Positions 54,077 through 63,228 are shown, counted from the first letter of the stretch. The stretch: DNA of 64,000 nucleotides from Halolamina rubra (GCF_000739555.1 NZ_BBJN01000005.1:24400-88399), one strand, 5' to 3'. The notes: generated by a model not told the origin, from the letters alone. Numbers and translations: made by a program.

Positions 54077-56379
54077 TCAGTCGTCGTCCTCAGCCATCAG
54101 CCGGTCCGGGATCGTCGTCTCGCCGAGCGAGTCGGTCGGATCGGACACGTCACGCAGCGTGAACCGCTTTTTCACCATGTCGTACGCGAACACGACGGTG
54201 CCGAGAATCAGCAGCGTGTCGCCCGGGAGGCGCGCCCAGAACAGCAGCTGGATCAGCTCGCCGTTGTAGAACGCGAGACTCCGGGCGGCGCCGTACGTCT
54301 CGGTGAACGCCGTCTCCAGCTGGAGGAATCCGACCGGGAGGACGGAGACGAACACCATCACAGCCAGCCCGACGTTCCAGAGCCAGAACGCCCAGCGGAG
54401 TCGGCGCTCGCTCCACTTCGACGGCACCGTCGAGATGCGCAGCATGTACGTCGCCATCCCCAGCGCGAGGAAGCCGAACGCACCGAACATTGCCGCGTGA
54501 GCGTGGCCGACGGTGAGGTAGGTTCCGTGCTCGTAGTAGTTGACGATCGGGAGGTTGATGAAGAAGCCCAGCACGCCGGCGCCGAGGAAGTTCCAGAACC
54601 CGCTGGCGATGATGAACATGAACGGCAGCGTGTACGGGAACGTCTCGCCGCTGGTCGCGAGCGCGCGGTACTGCCCCATCGCCTCGAACAGGATGAGGAT
54701 GAGCGGGATCAGCTCGAGCGTCGAGAAGATCGTCCCCAGCGGCAGCCACACGTCGGGCTGGCCGATCCACCAGTAGTGGTGGGAGGCGCCGATGACGCCC
54801 GAACCCATCACGAACAGCGCCTGGAACGCGACCGCCTTCTCCGCCGAGCGCTTCCGGAGCAGCCCCATGCTCACCAGCGTGATGCCGACGACGGCGACGA
54901 TGAAGAACTCGAAGGCGCCCTCGACCCACATGTGGACGACCCACCAGCGCCAGAACTCCGTCATCACGATGTTCGTCTGCGGGGTGTAGAACATCCCCGC
55001 CGTGAACAGCAGGCCGATCGAGCCGCCGGCGTAGATGATCATGTGGGCGAGCCCGAATCGGGCCTCGCGCTCGAGCATCGGCTTGAACCCGCGGTAGACG
55101 AGCCCGGTCCACAGCACGAAGCCGACGAGTAGCCCCACCTGCCAGAGCCGGCCGACTTCGAGGTACTCCAGCCCCTCGTTGCCGATGATCCACCAGAGCT
55201 CGCCGTCGATGTACCCCTGGGAGCCGAGCCAGACGCCCGCGAGGCCGCCGACGGCGACGACGATCAGCGCGCCGAGGAGCACGTGGATGTACGTCCGCTG
55301 GCGCTCCGGCTCGTGGTTGGTGAGCAGCGGCGGGAGGAACAGCCCCGCCCCCAGCCACAGCGTGGCGATCCAGAGGATCCCCAGATCGAGGTGGAACGTC
55401 TTCGCCAGCGCGAACGGGAGCGCCTCGACGATGTGGACGCCGAACACCTCCTCGACCCCGAAGAAGGCGTGACGCTCGACGTAGTAGTGGGCGAGCAAGC
55501 CGCCCAGCAGCACCTGTACCGTGAACAGCAGCCCCGCGAGCGGGATGAACCGCGTCGCGGCCCGCTGGCTGGGTGTCAGGTTGATCTCGTCCGGCGGCGG
55601 GATCTCGATCCCCTCCGTCGTCGGCTCGGGGAGCTCGACCGACTTGTAGAGGAACACGCCGATACCGACGGCGCCGACGAGCAGCACCATGCTGATCACG
55701 CTCCAGATCATCGTCGCGCCGGAGGGCGTGTTCCCCGCGGCGGGGTTGTACGGCCACTCGTTCGTGAAGCTCGTATCGGTGCCCGGGCGGTCGGTGTGGG
55801 AGATCCACGCCGTCCAGAGCGCGAAGTCGGCGAACTGGCGCGCCTCCTCGGCGGAGCGACGAAGTCGGCCGGGACGCCGCGCTCGAGCTCGCCCTCGTGG
55901 TACCGCTCGACGTACTCCTCGCGGATCTGCTCGTGTGCGTACGCCTCCGCGGCGGAGTACTCGATCGTCTCAGTTCCTTCGGTGAACTGCTCGTCGAGGT
56001 CGTCGCGGACGAGTCGGTCGACGCTGCCCTGCTCGGCGGGCCCCAGTGCCGAGTACGCGGCGTCGTACCGTTCCCCAGCGTAGTACTCACGCATGTACTC
56101 GACTTTCAGGTCGAGCGTGTCCGCGGTGTAGTCGACGCCGTAGTAAGCGCCGTTGCCGAGGATCGACCCGTGGTTCATCAAGCTGTTCTGCTGGAACACC
56201 ACTTTCCCGGCCTGCACCTGCTCCTGGGTGGCGACGGTGTTGCCGTCGGGGCCGACGACCTCCTGCGGGATCGGCGGCACCTGCTGGGCGGAGTACAGTG
56301 CGCCGCCGCCCATCACGATCAGGTTGAACACGAACACCACGGCCAGGGCCTTCGCGATGGTCTGCCTCGTGACCTCCAT
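54077..56379 (-). pseudogene. norB: Quinol-type nitric oxide reductase, one-base frameshift
   Basis: From ATG 56379 the N-terminal part encodes a membrane helix and the long extracytoplasmic domain (VPPIPQEVVGPDGNTVATQE, VVFQQNSLMNHGSILGNGAY). After a missing base near 55857 the frame continues RSAEEARQFADFALWTAWIS and reaches 12 more helices. Heme and FeB ligands are visible: AKTFHLDLGILWIA, VHMWVEGAFEFF, GASHHYWWIG and VGHAHAAMFGAF. Restoring one base gives 767 aa, the qNOR length. It reduces 2 NO to N2O with quinol electrons. The absence of NorC supports the single-subunit type. A frameshift caused by sequence error is more likely than gene loss. Confidence 0.9.
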
Positions 56380-56547
56380 GGCGCGGCGTACCCCCGGCTG
56401 TAACTTGTAGGTAGTCCCGAACGAATAATTATCCCAGCGACAGATAGTTAATCCTCTGTGCGCGCCGATGCGGCCAATCTCCCGGGGTCGGGCGTCCGAG
56501 CCGGATGTCCCGTGGTTTAACTACTACGCCGTCCCGTCCACTGAACG

Positions 56548-58359
56548 ATGACGGAAACGTTCCCCGGCGGTATCGAGGGGGCCGTCGACGAGCAGGGGCT
56601 CGTCGCCGACGCCGAGGGGGAAGTGTGCGTGCTGCACGTCGAGGACGACGAGAGCTTCGCCGACCTGGTGTCGACGTTCCTGGAGCGCCAGCGGGAGTAT
56701 TTCTCCGTCGAGACGGTGACCGACCCCGAGGCGACGCTCGACCGACTCGCGGCCGCCGACGTGGACTGTGTCGTCAGCGATTACGACATGCCGGGGATGG
56801 ACGGGTTAGCGCTCCTGGAGCGCGTTCGCGCGGCGTACCCAGACCTCCCGTTCCTGCTGTTCACCGGGAAAGGCAGCGAGGAGATCGCCAGCGAGGCGAT
56901 CTCGAAGGGGGTCACGGAGTACCTCCAGAAGGGCGGCGGCACCGAGCAGTACGAGGTGCTGGCTAACCGGATCGAGCAGGCAGTCGCGCGGTTCCGAGCG
57001 GAGCGACAGGTGACACGCGGGTTCCACGCGATCGAGACCGCCCACGACGGCATCAGCCTCCTCGACGAGGACGGCCGGTTCATCTACGTCAACGAGGCGT
57101 ACGCCGACATCACCGGCTACGACCGCGAGGAGCTCCTCGGCAGCCACTGGGACCGCCTCTACCCCGACGAGGAACTCGATCGGGCGTACGAGGAGATGCT
57201 CCCGGCGGCCCGTGCGGACGAGTGGAAAGGCCGGACCGTCTACGTCCGGAAGGACGGCGAGCGCGTCGACGTCGACCACTGCCTCACGTTCACGACCGAC
57301 GACACGCTGATCTGCACGATCGCGGACGTCTCGGAGGCCGAGGCGGTTCGCGAGGAGCTGCGGCTGAAGGAGCGAGCGATGGACGAGGCGCCGGTCGGCA
57401 TCACCATCACCGACCCCGACCGGCCGGACAACCCGATCGTCTACGCGAACGACGAGTTCGTCGAGCTGACCGGCTACGACCGCGAGGAGACCCTCGGGCG
57501 GAACTGTCGGTTCCTCCAGGGCGAGAGGACGGACGCCGAGGCGGTCGCGACGATACGGCGGGCCGTCGACGACGCCGAGCCGGTCACCGTCGAGCTGTGG
57601 AACTACCGCGCCGACGGCGAGCCGTTCCGGAACCGCGTCAGTATCGTGCCGCTTCCCGACGAGAACGGCGACCCCGACCAGTTCGTCGGCTTCCAACGCG
57701 ACGTGACCGACGAACACGCGGCCCGGGAGCGACATGAGGAGTGGATCCAGCTGATGCAGGAGTTCGGCGACGTGCTGGCACACGACCTGCAGTCGCCGCT
57801 GTCCGTGATCCGCGGCCGTGTGGAGCTGGCGCGGGAGACGGGCGACGTGGCGCAGCTCGAGGGGATCGACGAGACGATCGACCGGATGGCGGCGCTGATC
57901 GACGACGTGGCGGCGGTGATGGAGACCGGCGAGCTGGTGAGCGAGGAGGCCCCCGTCGACGTCGGCGCGGTCGCCGAGGCCGTCTGGGAGACGTTGGAGA
58001 CCGGCGACGCGTCGCTTGCTCTCGACGACCCGCCGACGGTGGTCGCCGACGAGAACGCACTCCGGCGGCTGTTCGAGAACTTGCTGGGGAACTCGCTGGA
58101 GCACGGCGGGGCGGACGTGACGGTCCGCGTCGGGGCCCTCGCAGACGAGCCGGGGTTCTACGTCGCGGACGACGGGCCGGGGATCCCCCCGGCCGACCGC
58201 GACGACGTGTTCGCCCCGGGGTTCACGACGAAGGCCGACGGTACCGGGTTCGGGATGGCCAGCGTCGCCCAGGTCGTCGCCGCCCACGGCTGGGAGATCG
58301 GCGTGACGGACGGGATCGACGGCGGCGCCCGGTTCGAGATCGTCGCCGTCGACGGGTGA
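56548..58359 (+). CDS. REC-PAS-LOV histidine kinase (candidate blue-light sensor)
   Basis: The product is 603 aa with no membrane segment. A receiver domain (about 25-145) has phospho-Asp78 in VVSDYDMPGMDG. PAS domain 1 is about 155-265. PAS domain 2 (about 280-390) is a LOV domain with GRNCRFLQ (Cys320), NYRADGEPFRN (Asn352, Asn362) and VGFQRDVT (Gln383), the full flavin-contact set. HisKA follows with phospho-His412 in LAHDLQSPLSVIRG, then an HATPase with NLLGNSLEHGG, DDGPGIPP and GTGFGMASV. A TATA-like GTTTAACTA lies about 28 bp upstream. It is divergent from norB, but a link is unproven. Confidence 0.9.
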   Translation: MTETFPGGIEGAVDEQGLVADAEGEVCVLHVEDDESFADLVSTFLERQREYFSVETVTDPEATLDRLAAADVDCVVSDYDMPGMDGLALLERVRAAYPDLPFLLFTGKGSEEIASEAISKGVTEYLQKGGGTEQYEVLANRIEQAVARFRAERQVTRGFHAIETAHDGISLLDEDGRFIYVNEAYADITGYDREELLGSHWDRLYPDEELDRAYEEMLPAARADEWKGRTVYVRKDGERVDVDHCLTFTTDDTLICTIADVSEAEAVREELRLKERAMDEAPVGITITDPDRPDNPIVYANDEFVELTGYDREETLGRNCRFLQGERTDAEAVATIRRAVDDAEPVTVELWNYRADGEPFRNRVSIVPLPDENGDPDQFVGFQRDVTDEHAARERHEEWIQLMQEFGDVLAHDLQSPLSVIRGRVELARETGDVAQLEGIDETIDRMAALIDDVAAVMETGELVSEEAPVDVGAVAEAVWETLETGDASLALDDPPTVVADENALRRLFENLLGNSLEHGGADVTVRVGALADEPGFYVADDGPGIPPADRDDVFAPGFTTKADGTGFGMASVAQVVAAHGWEIGVTDGIDGGARFEIVAVDG

Positions 58360-58396
58360 CGTAGCGGATCGGAAAAACTGCTGCAGAAAGGGGTGT

Positions 58397-58957
58397 TCAG
58401 CCGAGGACGTACTCGAGGACGGGGTACCGCTCCACGAGCGCTTCGCCGCCGACCTCGTACTGCTCGATGTACTGGTCGAGTCCCAGGATGCGGCCCGCCG
58501 CGAAGGCGCCGACCGCGAGGAACACGAGCATGTACGCGAAGTCGCCGTTGATGAACCCGTGGGCCATGTCCCAGTTGCCGAAGTAGAACATCGCCATCAT
58601 CAGCGCGCCGAAGAACGCCGCGAGGCGGACGATCGCGCCGACGAGCAGGCCGAGGCCGATGAGCAGTTCGCCCCACGGCACGGCGACGTTGACGAAGTCG
58701 ACGAACCACGGCGTCGACCCCATCCACGCGAACATCCCCGCGAGCGGGTTGCCGTTCGCCGCGGCGACGTTCGTGAGGTAGCCGCCCGCCGCGAACTCGC
58801 CGGTGATCTTCGAGAACCCCGAGTACGCGAACGCGTACCCCATCATGAGGCGGAGCGCGAGCACGAACCACGCGCTGAGGCTGTGGACTTTCCCGCCGAC
58901 GGTCAGGCCGCCGACTCTGCTCTCGAGCTGGTTCATGCCGGAGTCGAGTGTGGACAT
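58397..58957 (-). CDS. DoxX family membrane protein
   Basis: The product is 186 aa with four membrane helices. DoxX features are ALRLMMGYAFAYSGFSKI, PWGELLIGLGLLVGAIVRLA and MFYFGNWDMAHGFINGDFAY. Many haloarchaeal genomes carry DoxX proteins beside respiratory or denitrification genes. Quinone-linked redox activity, as in terminal quinol oxidase DoxDA, is possible but not shown. Confidence 0.87.
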   Translation of the reverse strand: MSTLDSGMNQLESRVGGLTVGGKVHSLSAWFVLALRLMMGYAFAYSGFSKITGEFAAGGYLTNVAAANGNPLAGMFAWMGSTPWFVDFVNVAVPWGELLIGLGLLVGAIVRLAAFFGALMMAMFYFGNWDMAHGFINGDFAYMLVFLAVGAFAAGRILGLDQYIEQYEVGGEALVERYPVLEYVLG

Positions 58958-59071
58958 AGTTATTGCACCTTCAACTATCCGTAGGGCGGGCCCCAGCATA
59001 TAGCTGCGAGCCGGCGTTCCGGGCCAGAAAATCGGGGGGCTATATTACCCCGCTGTCGCGTGTACGGACAC

Positions 59072-59422
59072 GTGACCGAGGAGCCCGATCCGCCGGCCGT
59101 CTTCGCGACCCTCGACGACGAGTACGCCCGCGACATCCTCGTGGCGACGAAGACCGAGCGGCTGTCGGCGAAGGAGCTCAGCGAGCGATGCGACATGTCG
59201 CGACCGACCGTCTCCCGTCGCGTCGGTCGCCTCGTGGAGCAGGGTCTCCTCGAGGAGTACACGCACGTCGACCCGGGCGGCAGACACTACAGCGAGTACG
59301 AGGCGCGACTCGAACGCGTCGACGTCCGCCTCCACGCGGCGGGGTTCGACGTCACAATCGACCGCCGGCCGGACCCCGCCGACCGGATGGCCTCGCTGTT
59401 CGACGAGATGCGGGGGGACTGA
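59072..59422 (+). CDS. ArsR-like winged-helix transcriptional regulator
   Basis: The product is 116 aa from GTG 59072. The HTH reads VFATLDDEYARDILVAT, LSAKELSERCDMSRPTVSRR and LVEQGLLEEY. The TATA box CTATATTA (59040-59047) lies about 28 bp upstream, which favours GTG 59072 over GTG 59060. It is followed after 3 bp by a small membrane protein, forming the haloarchaeal HTH/DUF7521 pair. Confidence 0.88.
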   Translation: MTEEPDPPAVFATLDDEYARDILVATKTERLSAKELSERCDMSRPTVSRRVGRLVEQGLLEEYTHVDPGGRHYSEYEARLERVDVRLHAAGFDVTIDRRPDPADRMASLFDEMRGD

Positions 59423-59425
59423 CCC

Positions 59426-59701
59426 ATGGAACACACGCTATTTGCCGTCGCCAAACTGTTCACGACCGTGCTCGCGCTGCTGATCGCCTACCAGGCGTAC
59501 CGCGGCTACCAGCGCCACAGCTCGCAGCTGCTCCTCTACGTCGGGCTCGGGTTCGGGCTCGTCGGCCTGGGCGGACTTCTCGAGGCCGCGCTGTTCGAGC
59601 TGCTCCGGCTGTCGATCTTCGAAGCCGGGTTCGCGGCGGCGCTGGTCACCGCCGCGGGGATGCTCTCGATCCTGTATGCCCTCTACGCGCCGAACCCCTG
59701 A
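59426..59701 (+). CDS. Small membrane protein (DUF7521-like)
   Basis: The product is 91 aa with three hydrophobic helices (FTTVLALLIAYQAYRGYQRH; LLLYVGLGFGLVGLGGLL; AALVTAAGMLSILYALY). It starts 3 bp after the HTH regulator stop. The HTH plus three-helix protein pair recurs in haloarchaeal genomes and may be a membrane-linked sensor and regulator. Confidence 0.82.
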   Translation: MEHTLFAVAKLFTTVLALLIAYQAYRGYQRHSSQLLLYVGLGFGLVGLGGLLEAALFELLRLSIFEAGFAAALVTAAGMLSILYALYAPNP

Positions 59702-59718
59702 ACAGAACCAGGACCGCC

Positions 59719-60039
59719 CTACGCGGGCGGGTCGGCGTCGTCGCCGAACCCGCTGCCGTAGGCGTCGACGATCTCCGTCACGGTGACCTCGTACGCGTCG
59801 TACCACTCCGTCCACCGCCGTTTCGCCTCCTCGTGGGTCGGATCTGCCCCGAACGACTCGAGGGCGTCGAGGTGCTCCCAGTAGTAGACGACGAGCAGTT
59901 CCTCGCTCTCCGGGGCGTGCCACGTCCGCTTCCCCCGGTAGCCGTCCGTCTCCTCCGCGGCCGCCTGGATCGCGTCGTCGAGCTCGTGGAACGCCGCGTC
60001 GTACTCTCCCGGGTCGAGGCGGAACGTGACGAGGTACAT
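59719..60039 (-). CDS. ABM-superfamily (antibiotic-monooxygenase/heme-degrading-like) protein
   Basis: The product is 106 aa with a ferredoxin-like fold. It begins MYLVTFRLDPGEYDAAFHEL and has GYRGKRTWHAPESEELLVVY and YYWEHLDALESFGADPTHEE. This is the ABM pattern seen in small dimeric oxygenases and heme-degrading proteins. The catalytic His or Trp cannot be fixed from sequence alone. Confidence 0.8.
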   Translation of the reverse strand: MYLVTFRLDPGEYDAAFHELDDAIQAAAEETDGYRGKRTWHAPESEELLVVYYWEHLDALESFGADPTHEEAKRRWTEWYDAYEVTVTEIVDAYGSGFGDDADPPA

Positions 60040-60141
60040 TACGACGGGGTACTCAGCCCGGCGACCAAGACCTTTCTTCTCGAAAACTGGCGGCGCATGG
60101 CTGTTGAGAGCGAAGTGTAGGGAGCTGACTGCCGAAGCCGG

Positions 60142-60516
60142 CTAGAACTCGATCGTCCGCCCTTCGTCGCCGGACGGCGGCGTCGCCGGCTCGTCGTCCG
60201 CGTCGCCGGCCGTGCTGAACCGGGTGACTGCGGCCGCGGGACAGATCCAGACCTCCGGGGCGTACCACGCGAACAGCCGCGAGGCGTGTTCGTGGGCGGT
60301 ATCGGCGTCCTCGGCGCGGACGCGGCCGACGTGGCGCATCGGCCGGCCGTCGTCGTCGCGCTGGAACACCTCCCAGAGCTCGCCGTCGTCGGGTCGCTCC
60401 TCGGCGTCGACGTCCGCGTCGATCCGGTACCGTTCGACCTTCGCAACCCGCCCCGAGGTAGCTGCTTCCGACTCCTCGGAAGCGACGTGGCCGTCGTCCG
60501 GTGAGTTCGCCGGCAT
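60142..60516 (-). CDS. PaaB-like / Htur_1727-family protein
   Basis: The product is 124 aa. The central GELWEVFQRDDDGRPMRHVG, DADTAHEHASRLFAWYAPEV and WICPAAAVTRF match PaaB-like haloarchaeal proteins, including the Htur_1727 family annotated as partners of radical-SAM enzymes. No radical-SAM gene is in the window. The start may be ATG 60516 or 60543; the TATA-like CATATTC (rc of 60555-60562) fits 60516 better. Peptide-maturation function is speculative. Confidence 0.7.
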   Translation of the reverse strand: MPANSPDDGHVASEESEAATSGRVAKVERYRIDADVDAEERPDDGELWEVFQRDDDGRPMRHVGRVRAEDADTAHEHASRLFAWYAPEVWICPAAAVTRFSTAGDADDEPATPPSGDEGRTIEF

Positions 60517-60629
60517 GCACGACGGGGCGTCGCCGAGGCGCATGGGTAATGGGTCGAATATGTTCGTCCCCCACTGGAGGCGGCGCTCACACGCGTTCGG
60601 CTACTGGCCTGCTGCGGTCGGCGAGCCCG

Positions 60630-61226
60630 TCACCGCCGCCGATCAGCTTCCGTCCGGGCGGCCTCGATGAGCTCGTCCCCGCGCCGCTCGATCGTTCTCG
60701 TCGCCGCTCCCACGCTCGTCGCGAACGACTGGTCGGCCACCGAATCGAGGTTCCACACGACCGTCGTGGCGCAGGACCCGAGCGCGGAGTGAGCGAGACG
60801 GGCGCCGGTCACGGTGTCCGGGACGGTTCGGTACGTCGCCGCCTCGGTTACGTCGACGGCCAGTTCGAGGACGGACGCACACGCGTCCGCCACCGTGAAC
60901 GGGACGCCGACGGCTCGCTTCACCCCGCTCTCCCCGCCGTCGGCGTCCGCCGAGAACAGCCCAGTCACGGCGGCGGCGTCCGCATCCGCGAGCCGGAGGC
61001 AGTGAGCACGGTACCTGCTCAGCTCCTCCCGGGCGTCGCTGAGCGCCGCCGCGTCGTCCGACGACGACGCGGTTGCCTCGAGGGTGTGTATGCAGGCCAT
61101 CTCGCAGAGTGCGGCGCCGAGCGCGCCGGTAACGGCTGCCGCTGACACGCCGGCGGGTGCGACGCGTTCCGAAGCGACGTCGGCGAGGAACCGATCGATC
61201 GTCAGTGCTCGATAGTTCGTCGGCAT
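60630..61226 (-). CDS. Cyclodeaminase/cyclohydrolase (FTCD_C) family protein
   Basis: The product is 198 aa, all-helical. The family core is visible: ASERVAPAGVSAAAVTGALG, AALCEMACIHTLEA, then DADAAAVTGLFSA, GVPFTVADACASVLELAVDV and the C-terminal GAATRTIERRGDELIEAA. Bacterial relatives deaminate formimino-THF or hydrolyse methenyl-THF. A stand-alone FTCD_C protein suggests one-carbon metabolism, but haloarchaea vary in folate use. ATG 61226 fits the domain start. Confidence 0.8.
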   Translation of the reverse strand: MPTNYRALTIDRFLADVASERVAPAGVSAAAVTGALGAALCEMACIHTLEATASSSDDAAALSDAREELSRYRAHCLRLADADAAAVTGLFSADADGGESGVKRAVGVPFTVADACASVLELAVDVTEAATYRTVPDTVTGARLAHSALGSCATTVVWNLDSVADQSFATSVGAATRTIERRGDELIEAARTEADRRR

Positions 61227-61321
61227 CGACCGGGTAGACGGCCAGTGGGTACGTGTAGCCTCCGGCAGGTTCGAGCACCTGCACCGAACGCTGTCGGTGT
61301 CCTGGGCGACGGAGCGCCGAT

Positions 61322-61921
61322 CTATCGCGTTTCGGGGTACGACTGGGCGTCGCCGTGGCTGTTGCGCCCGACGAGTTCGACCGTCGCCGAGAGTTCGCCC
61401 TCCCGCCTCTCGCTGGACTCCTCGTAGTAGAGGACCGTCAGGTCGAGACACGCCCGCAGGAGCTCGTTCGCGCCGAACCGGTGGCGGTCGGTGCCCGGCC
61501 CGACCGTGGCCGGCGGATCCGACCGGAGGTGGTGCTGGTAGAAGAACAGGCCGTCAGACCGGAGCGCGGCCTTCAGGTCGCTCAGTCGATCGAGTAGCCG
61601 GTAGAAGCTGATCGTCACCACGTCGTACCGGTCCTCCGGGTACTCGAACGTCGTCGCGTCCGCCTGGATCAGGTCGACCCGGTCGTCGACGCCGCGGGAC
61701 GCCGCGTTCGACTCCGTGATCCGGAGCCCTTCCTTCGACTGATCGAGTGCGTCGACCTCGTACCCCTGTTCGGCGAGAAACACCGCGTTGCGGCCCGTTC
61801 CACACGCGATATCGAGCGCACGGCCGCCGTCGGTCTCGTCGATGTGCGCCTTGAGCACCGGTGAGGGGTCCGGGTCCGTCGGGTACTCGCCGGCGCGGAA
61901 CCGTTCGTCCCAGGAAGCCAT
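61322..61921 (-). CDS. SAM-dependent methyltransferase (TehB/type 11)
   Basis: The product is 199 aa. Motif I is ALDIACGTGRNAVFLAEQGY, then VDALDQSKEGL, IQADATTFEYPEDRYDVVTI and LRSDGLFFYQHHLRSDP. It starts MASWDERFRAGEYPTDPDPS, typical of TehB-like SAM methyltransferases of small anions or thiols. The substrate is unknown. Confidence 0.88.
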   Translation of the reverse strand: MASWDERFRAGEYPTDPDPSPVLKAHIDETDGGRALDIACGTGRNAVFLAEQGYEVDALDQSKEGLRITESNAASRGVDDRVDLIQADATTFEYPEDRYDVVTISFYRLLDRLSDLKAALRSDGLFFYQHHLRSDPPATVGPGTDRHRFGANELLRACLDLTVLYYEESSERREGELSATVELVGRNSHGDAQSYPETR

Positions 61922-62120
61922 ACGACCACGGTCGGGCCCGTCGGTCTTGGAACTGTCTCTCTCTGGACCCAAGGGCCGCGGCCGTCGATCCCGTCGGAAG
62001 TGTGGCACTGCCGTCGCGATCGAACCAGCGATACCCGGGACGCACAGCGTGATCAGGCGGCTGAATCCCACGACGGGTCGGAAGTTAACGCATAAATTCG
62101 ACAACCGTGTCCGATCCTCC

Positions 62121-62438
62121 ATGAACTTCTGCGACGGGTGCGGTTCGATGATGCGCACGGAGGGCGACACGTGGGTGTGTGGCTCCTGTGGGAACGAGGA
62201 GCCGCGCGACTCGGAAGCGGAAGCGGCGATGACGACCCAGGACGAACAGCGGGACGACGGGGCACCCCCCGTCGTCGATGGCACCCAGGACGCCTCCGAG
62301 ACGATGGAGGCGCACTGCCCGGCGGACGGCTGCGACGGCGACCGGGCCTCCTACGAGATGCGGCCGAAGCCGGGCGGCTCCTACGAGGTTCGAGTGTTCA
62401 CCTGCGTCGAGTGCGGCCACACGTGGCGTGAGACCTGA
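62121..62438 (+). CDS. TFS/RPB9-like zinc-ribbon protein (RPA12/RPB9/RPC11 family)
   Basis: The product is 105 aa with two zinc ribbons: C4, C7, C20 and C23 (FCDGCGSMM, WVCGSCG) and C66, C71, C95 and C98 (HCPADGCDGD, FTCVECGHTW). The C-terminal ribbon loop reads YEMRPKPGGSYEV. The acidic DE pair that stimulates RNA cleavage in TFS and TFIIS is missing, so this looks like a regulatory paralogue, not the standard cleavage factor. A TATA-like CATAAATTC lies about 28 bp upstream. Confidence 0.85.
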   Translation: MNFCDGCGSMMRTEGDTWVCGSCGNEEPRDSEAEAAMTTQDEQRDDGAPPVVDGTQDASETMEAHCPADGCDGDRASYEMRPKPGGSYEVRVFTCVECGHTWRET

Positions 62439-62498
62439 CGGCGCGTCTCCCGGGTCCGGCATTCCGCTTCCCGCCAGGAGCTCGCCGGGCTCCCGTCG

Positions 62499-63047
62499 TC
62501 AGTGCCCGAACGCCTTCTCGCCGGCCTCGATCGCCACGTCCAGCCAGTTCTCCGTCGGCGGCAGCGGACACTCGTACCGGTCCGAGTACGCACACGTCGG
62601 GTTGTACGCCGCGTTGAAGTCGAGGACCCACGTTCCGTCGTCGGTCCGGTGGTGGGCGGGTTCGAGGTCGATGTACCGACCGGCGCCGTAGGTCTCCTCG
62701 CCGCTCGTCTCGTCCCGGAACGGCACCCAGAGCCGGTCCTCCTCCGGATCGCCCTTGTAGGCAGTGATGGTGACCGGCTGGCCGTCGATCTCGACGGTGA
62801 ACTCCCCCCACGCGAAGTACTCCTGTTCGCCGTCCGTGCTGGTTCCGACGACGACCGGCTCGGGCTCGTCGTACACGTCGAGTTCAACCTCGAACCGGTA
62901 GGCCGGGTCGACGGGGTAGTAGTTCAGCCCGTCGAACGCCGCCCGCTCCTCCTTGGGGATCGGTGACCGCGGGTCCTCCCCGAAATACCGGTCCTTCTGG
63001 CGTCGCTGGGTCTCGACCTCGTCGATCCAGTCCTCGGTGGTACTCAT
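62499..63047 (-). CDS. DUF1684 domain protein
   Basis: The product is 182 aa. Family motifs are RRQKDRYFGEDPRSPIPKEE, FDGLNYYPVDPAYRFEVELD, YGAGRYIDLEP and FNAAYNPTCAYSDRYECPLP. DUF1684 proteins are widespread, cytoplasmic and of unknown function. A TATA-like CTTTTGTG lies upstream of ATG 63047. Confidence 0.92.
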   Translation of the reverse strand: MSTTEDWIDEVETQRRQKDRYFGEDPRSPIPKEERAAFDGLNYYPVDPAYRFEVELDVYDEPEPVVVGTSTDGEQEYFAWGEFTVEIDGQPVTITAYKGDPEEDRLWVPFRDETSGEETYGAGRYIDLEPAHHRTDDGTWVLDFNAAYNPTCAYSDRYECPLPPTENWLDVAIEAGEKAFGH

Positions 63048-63228
63048 ACGGTTCGGTTTTGTGCCAAACACACAAAAGTACGTCGTTCGATTCATCGGAA
63101 AGTACTACGGCTACCGACTCACTGCTGAATATCGCGCCACAGAAAATCGATATTCGCCCGATAGCTCTCTTCTCGGTATTGCACATCTATCACAATACTT
63201 TATTAGCGGTGCGTTCGTAGTTCCGGGT

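Noticed and set aside
56380..56547. NarO-type palindrome before norB like the one at the globin
   Set aside because: No GAACATGTTC or CGAAC...GTTCG pair is present in the norB upstream region.
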